A DNA stretch of 64,000 bases, taken from positions 124,001-188,000 of the forward strand of contig CAINEY010000011.1 of assembly GCA_903847945.1 (NCBI GenBank). The letters are read 5' to 3'. The DNA is from an uncultured bacterium (lineage in GTDB: Bacteria > Bacillota_I > Bacilli_A > Erysipelotrichales > Erysipelotrichaceae). The stretch's first letter is position 1. Every line of letters starts with the position of its first letter. The position numbers and the translations under genes are program-made. Positions 18,631-28,153 of this stretch are shown piece by piece. The notes below the pieces were generated by a model. That model ran no database searches, was not told the origin of the DNA, and saw only the letters and a program-made list of their open reading frames with translations.

Positions 18631-19427
18631 CAGATGAGGCCGAAGTGTTTGAGGGCTTTGGCGATGCCGTCGTGATGAATGTCGGCTGTGACGTAGTCGG
18701 CGGCAGCTTTGAGGTTGGCGGTGCCGTTTCCCATGGCCACTCCGATCTTGGCTTTGGTGATCATGCGCAGATCGTTGTCCGCATCCCCAAAGACCATGAC
18801 TTGATCCCAGGTGAGTCCCAAGATCTCCAAGACATCTTCGATGCCTTTGGATTTATGCACTTTCTTATCGTAGATGTCCATGCCCCAGGCAAAAGCCCGG
18901 GTGAAGTCCCATTCGGGGAATTCGTGCTGATACGGCAGGATGCGTTCCACCTCGCCGACCAAGAAAATGCCCATGGCCATGTCGTTGTCCATTAGGGCGA
19001 TATTATCCTGAGCATCCAGGAAACGGCCGTTTTCGGGTTCGCCGTGACCGTAGAACTCCACAAAACGCTGGTAGTCGTTGAGAACCAGGATTTGCTTGGA
19101 GCACTTGCAACCATACGACAGATCGAGTTCTTTGCAGCGGGTCAACAGATGTTCCACATGCTCCCGATTCAAATCATGACGTTTGAGGATGGTGTGATTG
19201 CGATCCATCACGCACTGACCGTTGATGGTGACGTAGTAGTCACTGTCCAGCACTTCAAAAACGTGCGGCTTGATGAAATAGGGGGCTCTTCCCGTAGCGA
19301 CCAGGACTTTATACCCTTTGGCGTGCAGTTGATGAATGGCGTCCACGGCGGAGGGGACGATGTGATGTTCACGTTCGGCGATCAAGGTGCCGTCGATGTC
19401 GAATACTACCAGTTTGATGTCGTTCAT
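18630..19427 (-). CDS. HAD-IIB (Cof-type) hydrolase
   Basis: VVFDIDGTLIAERE; SKGIEDVLEILGL; VFGDADNDLRMI. Confidence 0.93.
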   Translation of the reverse strand: MNDIKLVVFDIDGTLIAEREHHIVPSAVDAIHQLHAKGYKVLVATGRAPYFIKPHVFEVLDSDYYVTINGQCVMDRNHTILKRHDLNREHVEHLLTRCKELDLSYGCKCSKQILVLNDYQRFVEFYGHGEPENGRFLDAQDNIALMDNDMAMGIFLVGEVERILPYQHEFPEWDFTRAFAWGMDIYDKKVHKSKGIEDVLEILGLTWDQVMVFGDADNDLRMITKAKIGVAMGNGTANLKAAADYVTADIHHDGIAKALKHFGLI

Positions 19428-19456
19428 GAGTAATCTCCGACATCAGTGTATCACAA

Positions 19457-19494
19457 TCGTTTTCATCTCAACCATCCCTCCGTGATGAAAACGA
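19457..19494. promoter_or_regulatory. 11-bp inverted repeat between divergent HAD genes
   Basis: TCGTTTTCATC-(16 nt)-GATGAAAACGA, perfect arms. Confidence 0.5.
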
Positions 19495-19495
19495 A

Positions 19496-19509
19496 TGTAA
19501 GCGCTGCCT
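19496..19509. promoter_or_regulatory. cre-like motif upstream of the + strand HAD phosphatase
   Basis: TGTAAGCGCTGCCT, resembling TGWAANCGNTNWCW, just upstream of -35-like TTGAAA (19513). Confidence 0.3.
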
Positions 19510-19565
19510 TTTTTGAAAGCATCGGAAGTGTGGTAGAATAGTCGCGCAGGCTACAGGAGGACGTT

Positions 19566-20225
19566 ATGCTTGGGGTAATTTTTGATTTGGATGGGACCTT
19601 GCTTAACACGGTTCCCGACTTGACTACTGCCGCTAACGCGATGTTGGCTCATTACGGGGTACGACGGGTTTCAGAGCGTCAGGTCATGGATTATCTGGGG
19701 CATGGGTTAAGTGTCCTGGTGAAAAAGGCATTGCCGCCTGAGGCCCAGATCGATCCGATCGAAGCCTTGGAAGTCTTTAATCACGCTTATGCGCAGGTGT
19801 ATCGCGATCAAACGCAGCTGTATGACGGTATCGGTGAGTTAGTCAACACCTTGGTTTCCCGAGGCATTCCGGTGGCTGTGGTTTCCAATAAAGCCCAGAT
19901 CTTCTTGGATGGCTTGGTGGCCTTGCATTTCCCCGATGTCCCGTTTAAGGCGGTGATCGGCGAACGGACAGACTTACCCCGTAAACCCGATCCGATGGGA
20001 CTTTTGAGTGCTGCTCAAGCCATGAATACCGATCCAAAAAGTACGATTCTGGTTGGGGATACGGAAGTGGATGCGCAAGCGGCAGCCAATGCGGGGATGC
20101 GGATGGTGGGGGTCGCTTGGGGTTTTCGACCGGCTTTCGCCTTGCGTGAAGCGGGGGTAAAAACCTTGCTGACGAGCCCTCAAGAAATGCTTGAACTGAT
20201 TAATGATTATGCTATAATGGAATAG
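19566..20225 (+). CDS. HAD-IA hydrolase, phosphoglycolate phosphatase-like
   Basis: VIFDLDGTLLNTVPDL; VAVVSNKAQ; ILVGDTEVDAQAAANAGM; SD aggagg. Confidence 0.92.
   Translation: MLGVIFDLDGTLLNTVPDLTTAANAMLAHYGVRRVSERQVMDYLGHGLSVLVKKALPPEAQIDPIEALEVFNHAYAQVYRDQTQLYDGIGELVNTLVSRGIPVAVVSNKAQIFLDGLVALHFPDVPFKAVIGERTDLPRKPDPMGLLSAAQAMNTDPKSTILVGDTEVDAQAAANAGMRMVGVAWGFRPAFALREAGVKTLLTSPQEMLELINDYAIME
20191..20218 (+). promoter_or_regulatory. Promoter for tRNA-Ala embedded in the end of the upstream HAD CDS
   Basis: TTGAAC (20191-20196), 16 bp, TGC-TATAAT (20213-20218). Confidence 0.65.
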
Positions 20226-20231
20226 CGTTTT

Positions 20232-20307
20232 GGGGGTATAGCTCAATTGGTAGAGCACTTGGTTCGCAATCAAGGGGTCGAGGGTTCGAGTCCCTTTACC
20301 TCCACCA
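20232..20307 (+). tRNA. tRNA-Ala (anticodon CGC), CCA encoded
   Basis: 76-nt cloverleaf; acceptor GGGGGTA/TACCTCC with G3:U70, A73; anticodon loop TTCGCAA. Confidence 0.93.
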
Positions 20308-20317
20308 GACGATCAAA

Positions 20318-20340
20318 TAACCGCCTCAGGGCGGTTTTTT
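20318..20340 (+). terminator. Terminator downstream of tRNA-Ala
   Basis: ACCGCC-tcag-GGCGGT-TTTTT. Confidence 0.85.
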
Positions 20341-20391
20341 GTTGGAAGGGGTGTCGGTTTTTGGGAGTGGGTATGTTAGAATGATAGTGCC

Positions 20392-20859
20392 ATGATTTCA
20401 CAAAAAAACCTCCAGCGTTTCTTCGCAGCCTACGTGATCATCCTGGTTTACGGGATGGTCATTTATCAACGTAACCTTGATTTTTCCTGGATCGTGACCG
20501 GCGGATGGGATAAACTCCATGCGCTCATGGATCCCACCACCAACCTGATGCCCTTTGCCACGATCAACCGGTATCTGTCCGTGTTGGATCGCCCCAGCGG
20601 TTTAGGCTTATTTCTTTATAATGTCGTCGGCAACATGATCATTTTGATTCCGTTTGGGTATTTGATGCCGCTTGCGGCTAAATCGAAGAAAGCGTTGATT
20701 TGGGTGGCTTTGGCTGGACTGGTGTTGATTATCAGCATGGAACTGCTTCAATACGTCAGCATGTCGGGAACCTTGGATGTCGATGACGTACTGTTGAATT
20801 TCTCCGGAGTCTTGATCGGTTACTGGTTGAGTCCGGTAAGCCATAAACGGTGGATCTGA
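20392..20859 (+). CDS. VanZ family protein
   Basis: NLMPFATI...LYNVVGNMIILIPFGYLMPL; SMELLQYVSMSGTLDVDDVLLNFSGVLIGY. Confidence 0.9.
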   Translation: MISQKNLQRFFAAYVIILVYGMVIYQRNLDFSWIVTGGWDKLHALMDPTTNLMPFATINRYLSVLDRPSGLGLFLYNVVGNMIILIPFGYLMPLAAKSKKALIWVALAGLVLIISMELLQYVSMSGTLDVDDVLLNFSGVLIGYWLSPVSHKRWI

Positions 20860-20869
20860 GGAAACGATC

Positions 20870-21649
20870 ATGACCTTCATCGATCTGCATGTGCATGCCT
20901 TGCCCGGTCTGGATGACGGAGTCAAGGATGAACCGGAAGCCTTGGCGCTGCTTCAAAGCGCCGTGAACAGTCGCATCGAGGTGCTGGTTTTAGCCCCTCA
21001 TAAAGAACCCAAGGGACGCTTTGATCACGATAATGCGACGATTTTGAAAGCGGCCAAAGCGCTGAAGAAACTCGCTTCGACGCATAAGTTACCGGTCAAG
21101 CTTTTGGTGGGGGAAGAGTTGCGCATCAAGACCGATACGATCGAGGTGATCCGCAAAGGAACCTACCTGACGCTAGAAGGGACAGATTACGTGCAGATCG
21201 AACTGACCCGCACCAATGCCCAATCGAAACTGGTGGATCAAGCCATCGATGAATTGAAAGCTCAAGGCAAGAAGATCATCATTGTTCATCCCGAACGTTA
21301 TTTCGATGACGTTAACGAGGGCATCGAACTGGTCAAGAAGTGGGTCAATGCCGGGTGTGTCATGGAACTCAACCGGACAAGCCTCTTGAATCTGCATGGG
21401 GATACGGCTTATAAGCTGAGCCATCAGCTGATCAAACTGGGTTTGGCGCATGTCGTGGCGTCGGATGCCCATCAGGGAGCCGGTGTCCGCGTGTGTCGTT
21501 TGGATGATGTGCAGACTAGTTTACTCAAGAATTACAGCGCTCAGGTTGCGGAACTCTTGTTGAGCACGAATCCGTCACGGATCCTTAAAAATGAAGAACC
21601 GCTGCCGATCGTGAAACCGAAACCGCGCTTCTGGGTGTGGAAACGTTAG
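20870..21649 (+). CDS. CpsB/CapC-family PHP tyrosine phosphatase
   Basis: MTFIDLHVHALPGLDDGVKD; VLAPHKE; VASDAHQGAGVR. Confidence 0.9.
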   Translation: MTFIDLHVHALPGLDDGVKDEPEALALLQSAVNSRIEVLVLAPHKEPKGRFDHDNATILKAAKALKKLASTHKLPVKLLVGEELRIKTDTIEVIRKGTYLTLEGTDYVQIELTRTNAQSKLVDQAIDELKAQGKKIIIVHPERYFDDVNEGIELVKKWVNAGCVMELNRTSLLNLHGDTAYKLSHQLIKLGLAHVVASDAHQGAGVRVCRLDDVQTSLLKNYSAQVAELLLSTNPSRILKNEEPLPIVKPKPRFWVWKR

Positions 21650-21657
21650 GAGAACGC

Positions 21658-22653
21658 ATGAAAACCGTCTTATTGACTGGCGGATTGGGGTACATCGGAT
21701 CCCACATCGCCGTGTGTTTACAGCAGTCGTGGCGAGTCGTGATCGTCGATAATCTCGCCAACAGTTCTTTGGAACAGCTCGATCGGCTTCAGCAGCTCTG
21801 TCCGATCGCCAAAGCGGATGTCTTTGTGGCAGACTGTGCCGATCTGACGGCCTTTGAAGCGGTTTACGCGTCGATCCGACCGGATGCGGTCATTCACTTA
21901 GCCGGACATAAAGCCGTTGGAGAAAGCGTTGAGAAGCCGCTGATGTACTATCACAACAACCTCAACGCGACGATGAATGTATTGACCTTGTGTGCTAGAT
22001 ATGCCACGAGGACACTCATCTTCAGTTCATCGGCCACCGTTTACGGACCGCAAGTTTCACCGATGCGGGAAGATATGGCGCTTTTGGAAACGCTGAATCC
22101 ATATGCGGAAACTAAAGCCATGAGTGAACGCATGATTCGGGACTTCGTGAAAACCCATCCGGACTTTCAATCCACGGTCTTGCGTTACTTTAACCCGGTT
22201 GGCGCACATCCCAGCGGTTTGATCGGAGAACGCCCCAACGGAATTCCCAATAACCTCTTGCCCTACATCCAACAGGTGGCCAGTGGGAAACGCCCCCACT
22301 TGAATGTGTTCGGAAACGATTACCCGACCCCTGACGGAACCCCCATTCGCGATTACATCCACGTCATGGATCTGGCTCAAGCGCATGTGGCGGCCCTCAA
22401 CGGGGCGACTTTGGGACATCACGTGTATAACGTGGGAACCGGAAAGGGAACCTCGGTCCTGGAACTGGTCACTGCCTTCGAAACCGCCACGAAGATCCGC
22501 ATTCCCGTGGTCGTTACTGCGCGTCGAGCGGGAGATCTGGTGGAGAGTACAGCGGATGTCTCAAAGATCGAGAAAGAGCTCGGTTGGAAAGCCACCCGTT
22601 CCCTCGAAACGATCTGTCTGGATGCCTGGAAGTTTGAATCCTCCCAACGCTGA
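21658..22653 (+). CDS. galE: UDP-glucose 4-epimerase
   Basis: VLLTGGLGYIGSHIAVCL; NPYAETKAMSE; RYFNPVGAHPSG; SD taggag. Confidence 0.95.
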   Translation: MKTVLLTGGLGYIGSHIAVCLQQSWRVVIVDNLANSSLEQLDRLQQLCPIAKADVFVADCADLTAFEAVYASIRPDAVIHLAGHKAVGESVEKPLMYYHNNLNATMNVLTLCARYATRTLIFSSSATVYGPQVSPMREDMALLETLNPYAETKAMSERMIRDFVKTHPDFQSTVLRYFNPVGAHPSGLIGERPNGIPNNLLPYIQQVASGKRPHLNVFGNDYPTPDGTPIRDYIHVMDLAQAHVAALNGATLGHHVYNVGTGKGTSVLELVTAFETATKIRIPVVVTARRAGDLVESTADVSKIEKELGWKATRSLETICLDAWKFESSQR

Positions 22654-22675
22654 CCCGTACCCTACGGGTCTTTTT
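22652..22675 (+). terminator. Terminator overlapping the galE stop codon
   Basis: GACCCGTA-ccc-TACGGGTC-TTTTT. Confidence 0.85.
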
Positions 22676-22761
22676 CTTAGTGTATCACTACCACTGTGAA
22701 GGACTTTGGCGTATAATGACAACGCATTTAACGAAAGGAAACGGCAGCTTCTGCCTGATAT

Positions 22762-23556
22762 ATGACCGAAAAACCCAATTTAGATCCCAATTTTAATCCC
22801 TTTAAGGCTCGTCCCAAGAAGGGGACCTCCATCAAGAAAGTAATCGCGGTCATCAGCGGTAAAGGCGGTGTGGGGAAATCCACCGTGGCGGCACTGTTGG
22901 CTTCACATGCCCAAAAAGCCGGTTTTCAGACCGGACTGATCGATGGGGACATCGTCGGTCCTTCCATGGGACAACTCTTTGATGTCCATACGGCAGCCTT
23001 TGGGGATGAAGCGGGGATCCAACCCTATGTGACGCCCAGCGGGCTTAAACTCATCACCAGCAACATGCTGGTGGAAACGGAAACGACCCCGATCCTTTGG
23101 CGTGGAGCGCTCATCACTAATGCCGTGAAGCAGTTCTACACGGATGTGGTGTGGGGCAAACTCGACTTGATGGTCATCGATATGCCACCGGGAACCGGCG
23201 ACATCGCCTTGACTGTGTTTCAGTCCTTGCCGATCGACGGGATCATCGTGGTTACGACCCCGCAGGATCTGGTGTCCATGATCGTCTCTAAGGCCATTGA
23301 GATGGCCAACAAGATGAATGTGCCGATGTTGGGTCTTATCGAAAACATGAGCTATCTGGATTGCGAGGAATGCGGACACCGTCATTACCCTTTTGGTCAA
23401 AGCAAACTCAACGAGTTGGCGGACAAATATGGCTTACCGGTGATAGCGCAGTTGCCGATCATTCCGCTGTTCAACCAATTGGCCGATGAAGGCCGCATCG
23501 AAGCCATCGACAGTGAAGACTTCAAATGGCTGGTGGAATCGATCCTGGCGGATTAA
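22762..23556 (+). CDS. Mrp/NBP35-type P-loop ATPase (Fe-S carrier)
   Basis: [52 protein letters not shown]. Confidence 0.95.
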   Translation: MTEKPNLDPNFNPFKARPKKGTSIKKVIAVISGKGGVGKSTVAALLASHAQKAGFQTGLIDGDIVGPSMGQLFDVHTAAFGDEAGIQPYVTPSGLKLITSNMLVETETTPILWRGALITNAVKQFYTDVVWGKLDLMVIDMPPGTGDIALTVFQSLPIDGIIVVTTPQDLVSMIVSKAIEMANKMNVPMLGLIENMSYLDCEECGHRHYPFGQSKLNELADKYGLPVIAQLPIIPLFNQLADEGRIEAIDSEDFKWLVESILAD

Positions 23557-23557
23557 T

Positions 23558-24040
23558 ATGTTTGATACGGCGCGATCCGTTTTGAAACGGGATCCGGCAG
23601 CCAAAAGCCTGTTGGAAGTCATCCTGCTCTATCCGGGCTATCATGCGGTACTCTATCACCGCGTGGCGCATGCTTTTTATCGTGCTCATTTGTTCTTTCT
23701 GGCTCGCATGGTCAGTCAACTGAGCCGTTTTCTGACCGGCATCGAGATCCATCCCGGAGCGAAGATCGGCAAACGCTTGTTTATTGATCACGGGATGGGG
23801 GTTGTCATCGGCGAGACGGCTATCATCGGAGATGACTGCCTGATCTATCATCATGTCACCTTGGGTGGGGTCAATCTTCAGCCCGTCAAGCGTCATCCTA
23901 CCTTGGGCAATCAAGTCATGGTGGGGGCGGGAGCCACCATCTTGGGGAATGTCACTATCGGTGACGGAGCCCGGATCGGCGCCAATGCCTTTGTCTTGCA
24001 CGATGTCGAACCCGGACGTACCGTAGTCGGACACCGATAA
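23558..24040 (+). CDS. cysE: Serine O-acetyltransferase
   Basis: [40 protein letters not shown] hexapeptide repeats. Confidence 0.94.
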   Translation: MFDTARSVLKRDPAAKSLLEVILLYPGYHAVLYHRVAHAFYRAHLFFLARMVSQLSRFLTGIEIHPGAKIGKRLFIDHGMGVVIGETAIIGDDCLIYHHVTLGGVNLQPVKRHPTLGNQVMVGAGATILGNVTIGDGARIGANAFVLHDVEPGRTVVGHR

Positions 24041-24058
24041 AGCCTTCGGGCTTTTTTT
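24039..24058 (+). terminator. Terminator of cysE
   Basis: AAAGCC-ttcg-GGCTTTTTTT. Confidence 0.85.
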
Positions 24059-24113
24059 GTGAAATGATGACGTAGAGTTTGCGGGAAAGGCGCAGAGTCC
24101 GTATAATAGAACC

Positions 24114-24884
24114 ATGTCTTATGTTCCCCGCAAAACCCGACGCCGTAAACTCAAACTGGGGCGTCTCTTCACTCTAATCGGCGTTGTCTTGGCCTTGGGT
24201 CTTAGTCTCTTCTTCGCCATCGACTACTTTTTCTTACGCGAAAAACCGGTCGTGGAGATCGATGATGTGCTTGAGGAGTTGCAACCGCAACTGACCCGCA
24301 AGCTCAACACCATCACCAATCCCTTTGATGTGGTCAATAATCGTCCCGAGAGCATCGTCATCAATGGGGAAACCATCGATCTGGTGGAACTCTACGCGGA
24401 GTATCAGGAACTCTACTATTTGGTCGAGCCCATGGAGACGGACGAGATCATCAATCAGTTCGTGGAACTCTACCTCTGGCAAAAACCGATCTATCAAGCC
24501 ATGATCTCCCGCGATCCGGCCACTGATAAACGCATCGACATGTTTGGGAACGTGTATGAATCGGATGAACTCTACTTCAAGATCATGGATGAGTTTGCCC
24601 GCCAGTTGATTGAAATGGCCGAAGAACTCAACCAAACCGACGATGTGGCCTTGAAACGGTATGGGCGATCCTTTGTCTTTGATACGATCCGTTCCTATTT
24701 CATGTATAAAGAACCCAAAGCCGTCTTCATGCGCATGCAGGATCTGGAGGCTTCCATTTCCCGCTATGACCGTGAGTTGTATGTGCGCATGTTCAAGACG
24801 TTTGCGCTGATGCATCAGCAACTCTACGCCAAGTACGGCATCACCTATCAGTGTCCGCTGTGTCCTGTTGGATCCGCCAAGTAA
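24114..24884 (+). CDS. Uncharacterised single-TM protein with C-terminal CPLCP
   Basis: Long codon-consistent ORF; N-terminal basic stretch plus TM; C-terminal TYQCPLCPVGSAK; -10 TATAAT 24102-24107. Confidence 0.8.
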   Translation: MSYVPRKTRRRKLKLGRLFTLIGVVLALGLSLFFAIDYFFLREKPVVEIDDVLEELQPQLTRKLNTITNPFDVVNNRPESIVINGETIDLVELYAEYQELYYLVEPMETDEIINQFVELYLWQKPIYQAMISRDPATDKRIDMFGNVYESDELYFKIMDEFARQLIEMAEELNQTDDVALKRYGRSFVFDTIRSYFMYKEPKAVFMRMQDLEASISRYDRELYVRMFKTFALMHQQLYAKYGITYQCPLCPVGSAK

Positions 24885-24932
24885 ACCGCATTTCGATGCG
24901 GTTTCGTGCTAAGATATACAAAAGAGCGTATT

Positions 24933-26861
24933 ATGAACTGGAACTACCTTTCAGAGATCACCTCAGCATTGTTCGTGTTAATTATCTTGACCCATTCGTT
25001 GCGTTATCGTTTGTTACCCAGCCGGCGCAACACGGTTTTTATCTGGACCGTCGGACTGGTTTTTGGATTGATCTTGTTGTCGATTGGGACGGTGGTGTTA
25101 TCCCAAGATCCGACTTTAGCGCCAATTAATGTGAGATGGGTCATCACTACGCTGTTCTATTGGCTGTATCCCATGATTCCAGTCTTGATGACGTATTACC
25201 TGATTGCAGTGATCTTTGAAGAGCATCCGCGTTGGGTATCCATTCTGTGGGTTGCCCTGTATGGCCCTAAACTGATCTTCGATTCATTTGTTTTGGCCAA
25301 TCCATTCACCGGTTTTCTGTTTCGGATCGCTGAAGAAGGTTACATTCCCGGTAAAGGGGAAGTGCTAATCTTTGGGGTTGCAATCTTATACGCCATGATG
25401 GTGGGGATCGGAACCCTGGTGTATTGGAAACGGATCCAGCGCTCATTGGCCATCACCATGCTGAGTTATGTGGGACTCATGGTTGGTGTGCTGCTGGTGC
25501 AATACCGCTTTCCCAATCTGGTTTTGGCAGGAACCGGATCGGCCTTATCGATTCTGATCCTATACCTCAACATTCAAAACAAAGACACCATCATCGATCA
25601 TCTCACCGGACTGATGAATCGTCGAGGAGCAACCGAACTGCTGAAGACTCTGGATCAGCGCCGGCTTCCGGCTCAATTGATCTTGGTTTCGTTAAAGGAT
25701 TTCAAAACAGTCAATGATCTGTATGGGACGATGATCGGGGATGTGATGTTGAAGAAGGTGGCCACTTTTTTGACGGGTTTGTCCACTATGGATTCCGTGT
25801 ACCGATATTCCGGCGACATGTTCCTAGTGGTTAACCGGGATGTTTCCAAGGATGGGCGACGTCTACTCGATCAGATGATGAAACGATTTGAAACCTCATG
25901 GGAGACCCCGACGGTGACCACGTTACTGGAAGCGAAGTTTGTGTATGCGGAATTCCCCTTGCACGCTCAAACCCCGGATAACGTGATTGCACTCTTGGAA
26001 TTCTTGATTGCCAAAATCAAGACGGATGGGAACACCGACAGGGTCATTGCCGATGCGAATTCGGTATCAGCCATGAAACGGCGTTCACGGGTCATCGATG
26101 CTTTAAAACAAGCCGTGATTATGGATCGATTTGAGATTGCCCTGCAACCCATTTACACCTTTGAAACCGATCGCTATCATCGCGCTGAGGTTTTGCTTCG
26201 CTTAAAAGACCCCGAATTGGGGCCGATCTCGCCGGGTGAGTTTATTCCGTACGCGGAAGAAGCGGGACTAATCGTGGATATCGGACGGATCGTGACGCGC
26301 AAGGCATTGACACTGATCGCGGAATGTCAGACAAAAGGACTACAATTGGATGCGTTGACGGTCAACTACTCGGTCTTGCACATGACCCAACCCAACTTGG
26401 CAGAAGAGGTCACCCAAGCCATTCATGACGCCGGTTGTTTACCGAGTGTTCTGAAGCTGGAAATCACCGAGAGCATCTTCATCAACGACTACGATGTGAT
26501 TCTGCGCAACATCCAAGCCCTGAACCGGGCCGGGATCGGGATCTACCTGGATGACTTCGGAACCGGGTTCTCCAATTTCGCCAACGTAGTCAAGTTGCCT
26601 TTGGAAGTGATCAAATTCGACCGATCCGTGATCCTGGAGAGTTTCAACTCTCCTAAGTCATCGATGATGATCAAGGGTCTGGTTGAAACCTTTGCTCTCA
26701 GTGGATTCCCTTCAGTTGCCGAAGGGATCGAAACAGTTGGGCAGGAAGAACGGGTCAAAGAACTGGGCTTTGTCGGTACTCAAGGCTACCTGCGCTCCAA
26801 ACCGCTCTCGCCGCATGACTTCATCATCTTCCTTCAGCTTCGTCAAAAAGAAAACCGCTGA
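24933..26861 (+). CDS. Membrane GGDEF-EAL protein (degenerate GGDEF, apparently intact EAL)
   Basis: Multi-TM N-terminus; LTGLMNRRG, YSGDMFLVV; EVLLRL, ITESIF, LDDFGTGFSNF, KFDRSV, VAEGIET, QGYLRSKP. Confidence 0.93.
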   Translation: MNWNYLSEITSALFVLIILTHSLRYRLLPSRRNTVFIWTVGLVFGLILLSIGTVVLSQDPTLAPINVRWVITTLFYWLYPMIPVLMTYYLIAVIFEEHPRWVSILWVALYGPKLIFDSFVLANPFTGFLFRIAEEGYIPGKGEVLIFGVAILYAMMVGIGTLVYWKRIQRSLAITMLSYVGLMVGVLLVQYRFPNLVLAGTGSALSILILYLNIQNKDTIIDHLTGLMNRRGATELLKTLDQRRLPAQLILVSLKDFKTVNDLYGTMIGDVMLKKVATFLTGLSTMDSVYRYSGDMFLVVNRDVSKDGRRLLDQMMKRFETSWETPTVTTLLEAKFVYAEFPLHAQTPDNVIALLEFLIAKIKTDGNTDRVIADANSVSAMKRRSRVIDALKQAVIMDRFEIALQPIYTFETDRYHRAEVLLRLKDPELGPISPGEFIPYAEEAGLIVDIGRIVTRKALTLIAECQTKGLQLDALTVNYSVLHMTQPNLAEEVTQAIHDAGCLPSVLKLEITESIFINDYDVILRNIQALNRAGIGIYLDDFGTGFSNFANVVKLPLEVIKFDRSVILESFNSPKSSMMIKGLVETFALSGFPSVAEGIETVGQEERVKELGFVGTQGYLRSKPLSPHDFIIFLQLRQKENR

Positions 26862-26874
26862 CGCGGTTTTTATT
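26851..26874. terminator. Bidirectional terminator, stop codon in loop
   Basis: AAAACCGC-TGAC-GCGGTTTT; EAL-protein TGA at 26859-26861. Confidence 0.85.
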
Positions 26875-28153
26875 TGGATTGGCGAGCCATGATTTGCTCA
26901 CGGTTGGGTCCGTTGGACACCAAGGCAATGGGAACCCCGATGAGAGCTTCCAATCGATCGACGTACGCTTTGGCTTCCACAGGAAGATCGTCATAATGAC
27001 GAATGTGGGAGATGTCGCAGTTCCAGCCCTTCATCGTTTCAAAGATGGGGGTTGAATGATCGAGGCGAGTGATGTTGGGGAAGTGTTCGCGACGTTTTCC
27101 GTCAGTTTCGTAGGCAACGCAAATCTTGATTTCCGGGAGGTAACCCAAGACATCCAGATTGGTGAGGGCAACATGGGTTGCGCCTTGGACTTGACAGCCG
27201 TAACGGGTCGCCACGGCATCGAAGTAACCCATCCGGCGCGGACGACCGGTAGTCGCTCCGTATTCACCGGCATCGCCCCCGCGTTTGCGGAGTTCTTGGG
27301 CTTCAACTTCATCATGAATTTCCGTCACAAACGGACCGGCTCCGACACATGAGGAATAGGCTTTGGTGACTGCCCAGATCTCATCGATCGGACGGGGGAG
27401 TGACGCTCCGATCGGGCCATAGAACGACAAAGTTGAACTGGAAGTGGAGTAGGGGTAGATCCCAAAGTCAGGATCCCTCAGGGCGCCTAACTGGCCTTCC
27501 AGGAGGATCACTTTCTGATCATCCACGGCTTGTTGGAAGAACTTGAACGTATCGTGAACGTAAGGAGCAATGGCCTCTTTGTAGCGCTTGAGTTCTGCCA
27601 TCAGATCGTCTTTGGTCATCGGGGCTTGTCCGTAGAGGTGCACCAAGAGGGTGTTCTTGGCCGGCAGGATGCGATCGAGTTTCGCTGAGAGCCATTCTTC
27701 ATCGAAGAGTTCCGAGACTTGGAAACCGATCTTGGCGAACTTATCGGCGTAGAAGGGGGCGATCCCCGAGCGCGTCGATCCGAATGCGCCTTTGCCTAAG
27801 CGTTCTTCTTCGAGTTTATCGAAGAGGATGTGGTAACTCATGACGATCTGGACACGGTCCGAAACGATGATGGTGGGTTGAGGGACCCCGCGTTCTTTCA
27901 GGGCTGCCAATTCTTTGACAAACGCATCGACATTGAGGGCCACCCCGTTCCCGATAACGTTGGTGATGTGCTGATAGAACACTCCCGAAGGCAGCATGTG
28001 CAAGGCAAACTTGCCGTAACTGTTGATGATGGTGTGACCAGCATTGTTGCCGCCTTGATATCGGACGACGATGTCGGATTCTTTGGCGAAGACATCGGTC
28101 AGTTTGCCTTTGCCTTCATCGCCCCAGTTGGCGCCGACGACTGCTTTGATCAT
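26870..28153 (-). CDS. purA: Adenylosuccinate synthase
   Basis: MIKAVVGANWGDEGKGKLTDVFA; NAGHTI; GSTRSGIAPFYADKF; the track's upstream extension to 28324 is not supported. Confidence 0.97.
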   Translation of the reverse strand: MIKAVVGANWGDEGKGKLTDVFAKESDIVVRYQGGNNAGHTIINSYGKFALHMLPSGVFYQHITNVIGNGVALNVDAFVKELAALKERGVPQPTIIVSDRVQIVMSYHILFDKLEEERLGKGAFGSTRSGIAPFYADKFAKIGFQVSELFDEEWLSAKLDRILPAKNTLLVHLYGQAPMTKDDLMAELKRYKEAIAPYVHDTFKFFQQAVDDQKVILLEGQLGALRDPDFGIYPYSTSSSTLSFYGPIGASLPRPIDEIWAVTKAYSSCVGAGPFVTEIHDEVEAQELRKRGGDAGEYGATTGRPRRMGYFDAVATRYGCQVQGATHVALTNLDVLGYLPEIKICVAYETDGKRREHFPNITRLDHSTPIFETMKGWNCDISHIRHYDDLPVEAKAYVDRLEALIGVPIALVSNGPNREQIMARQSK

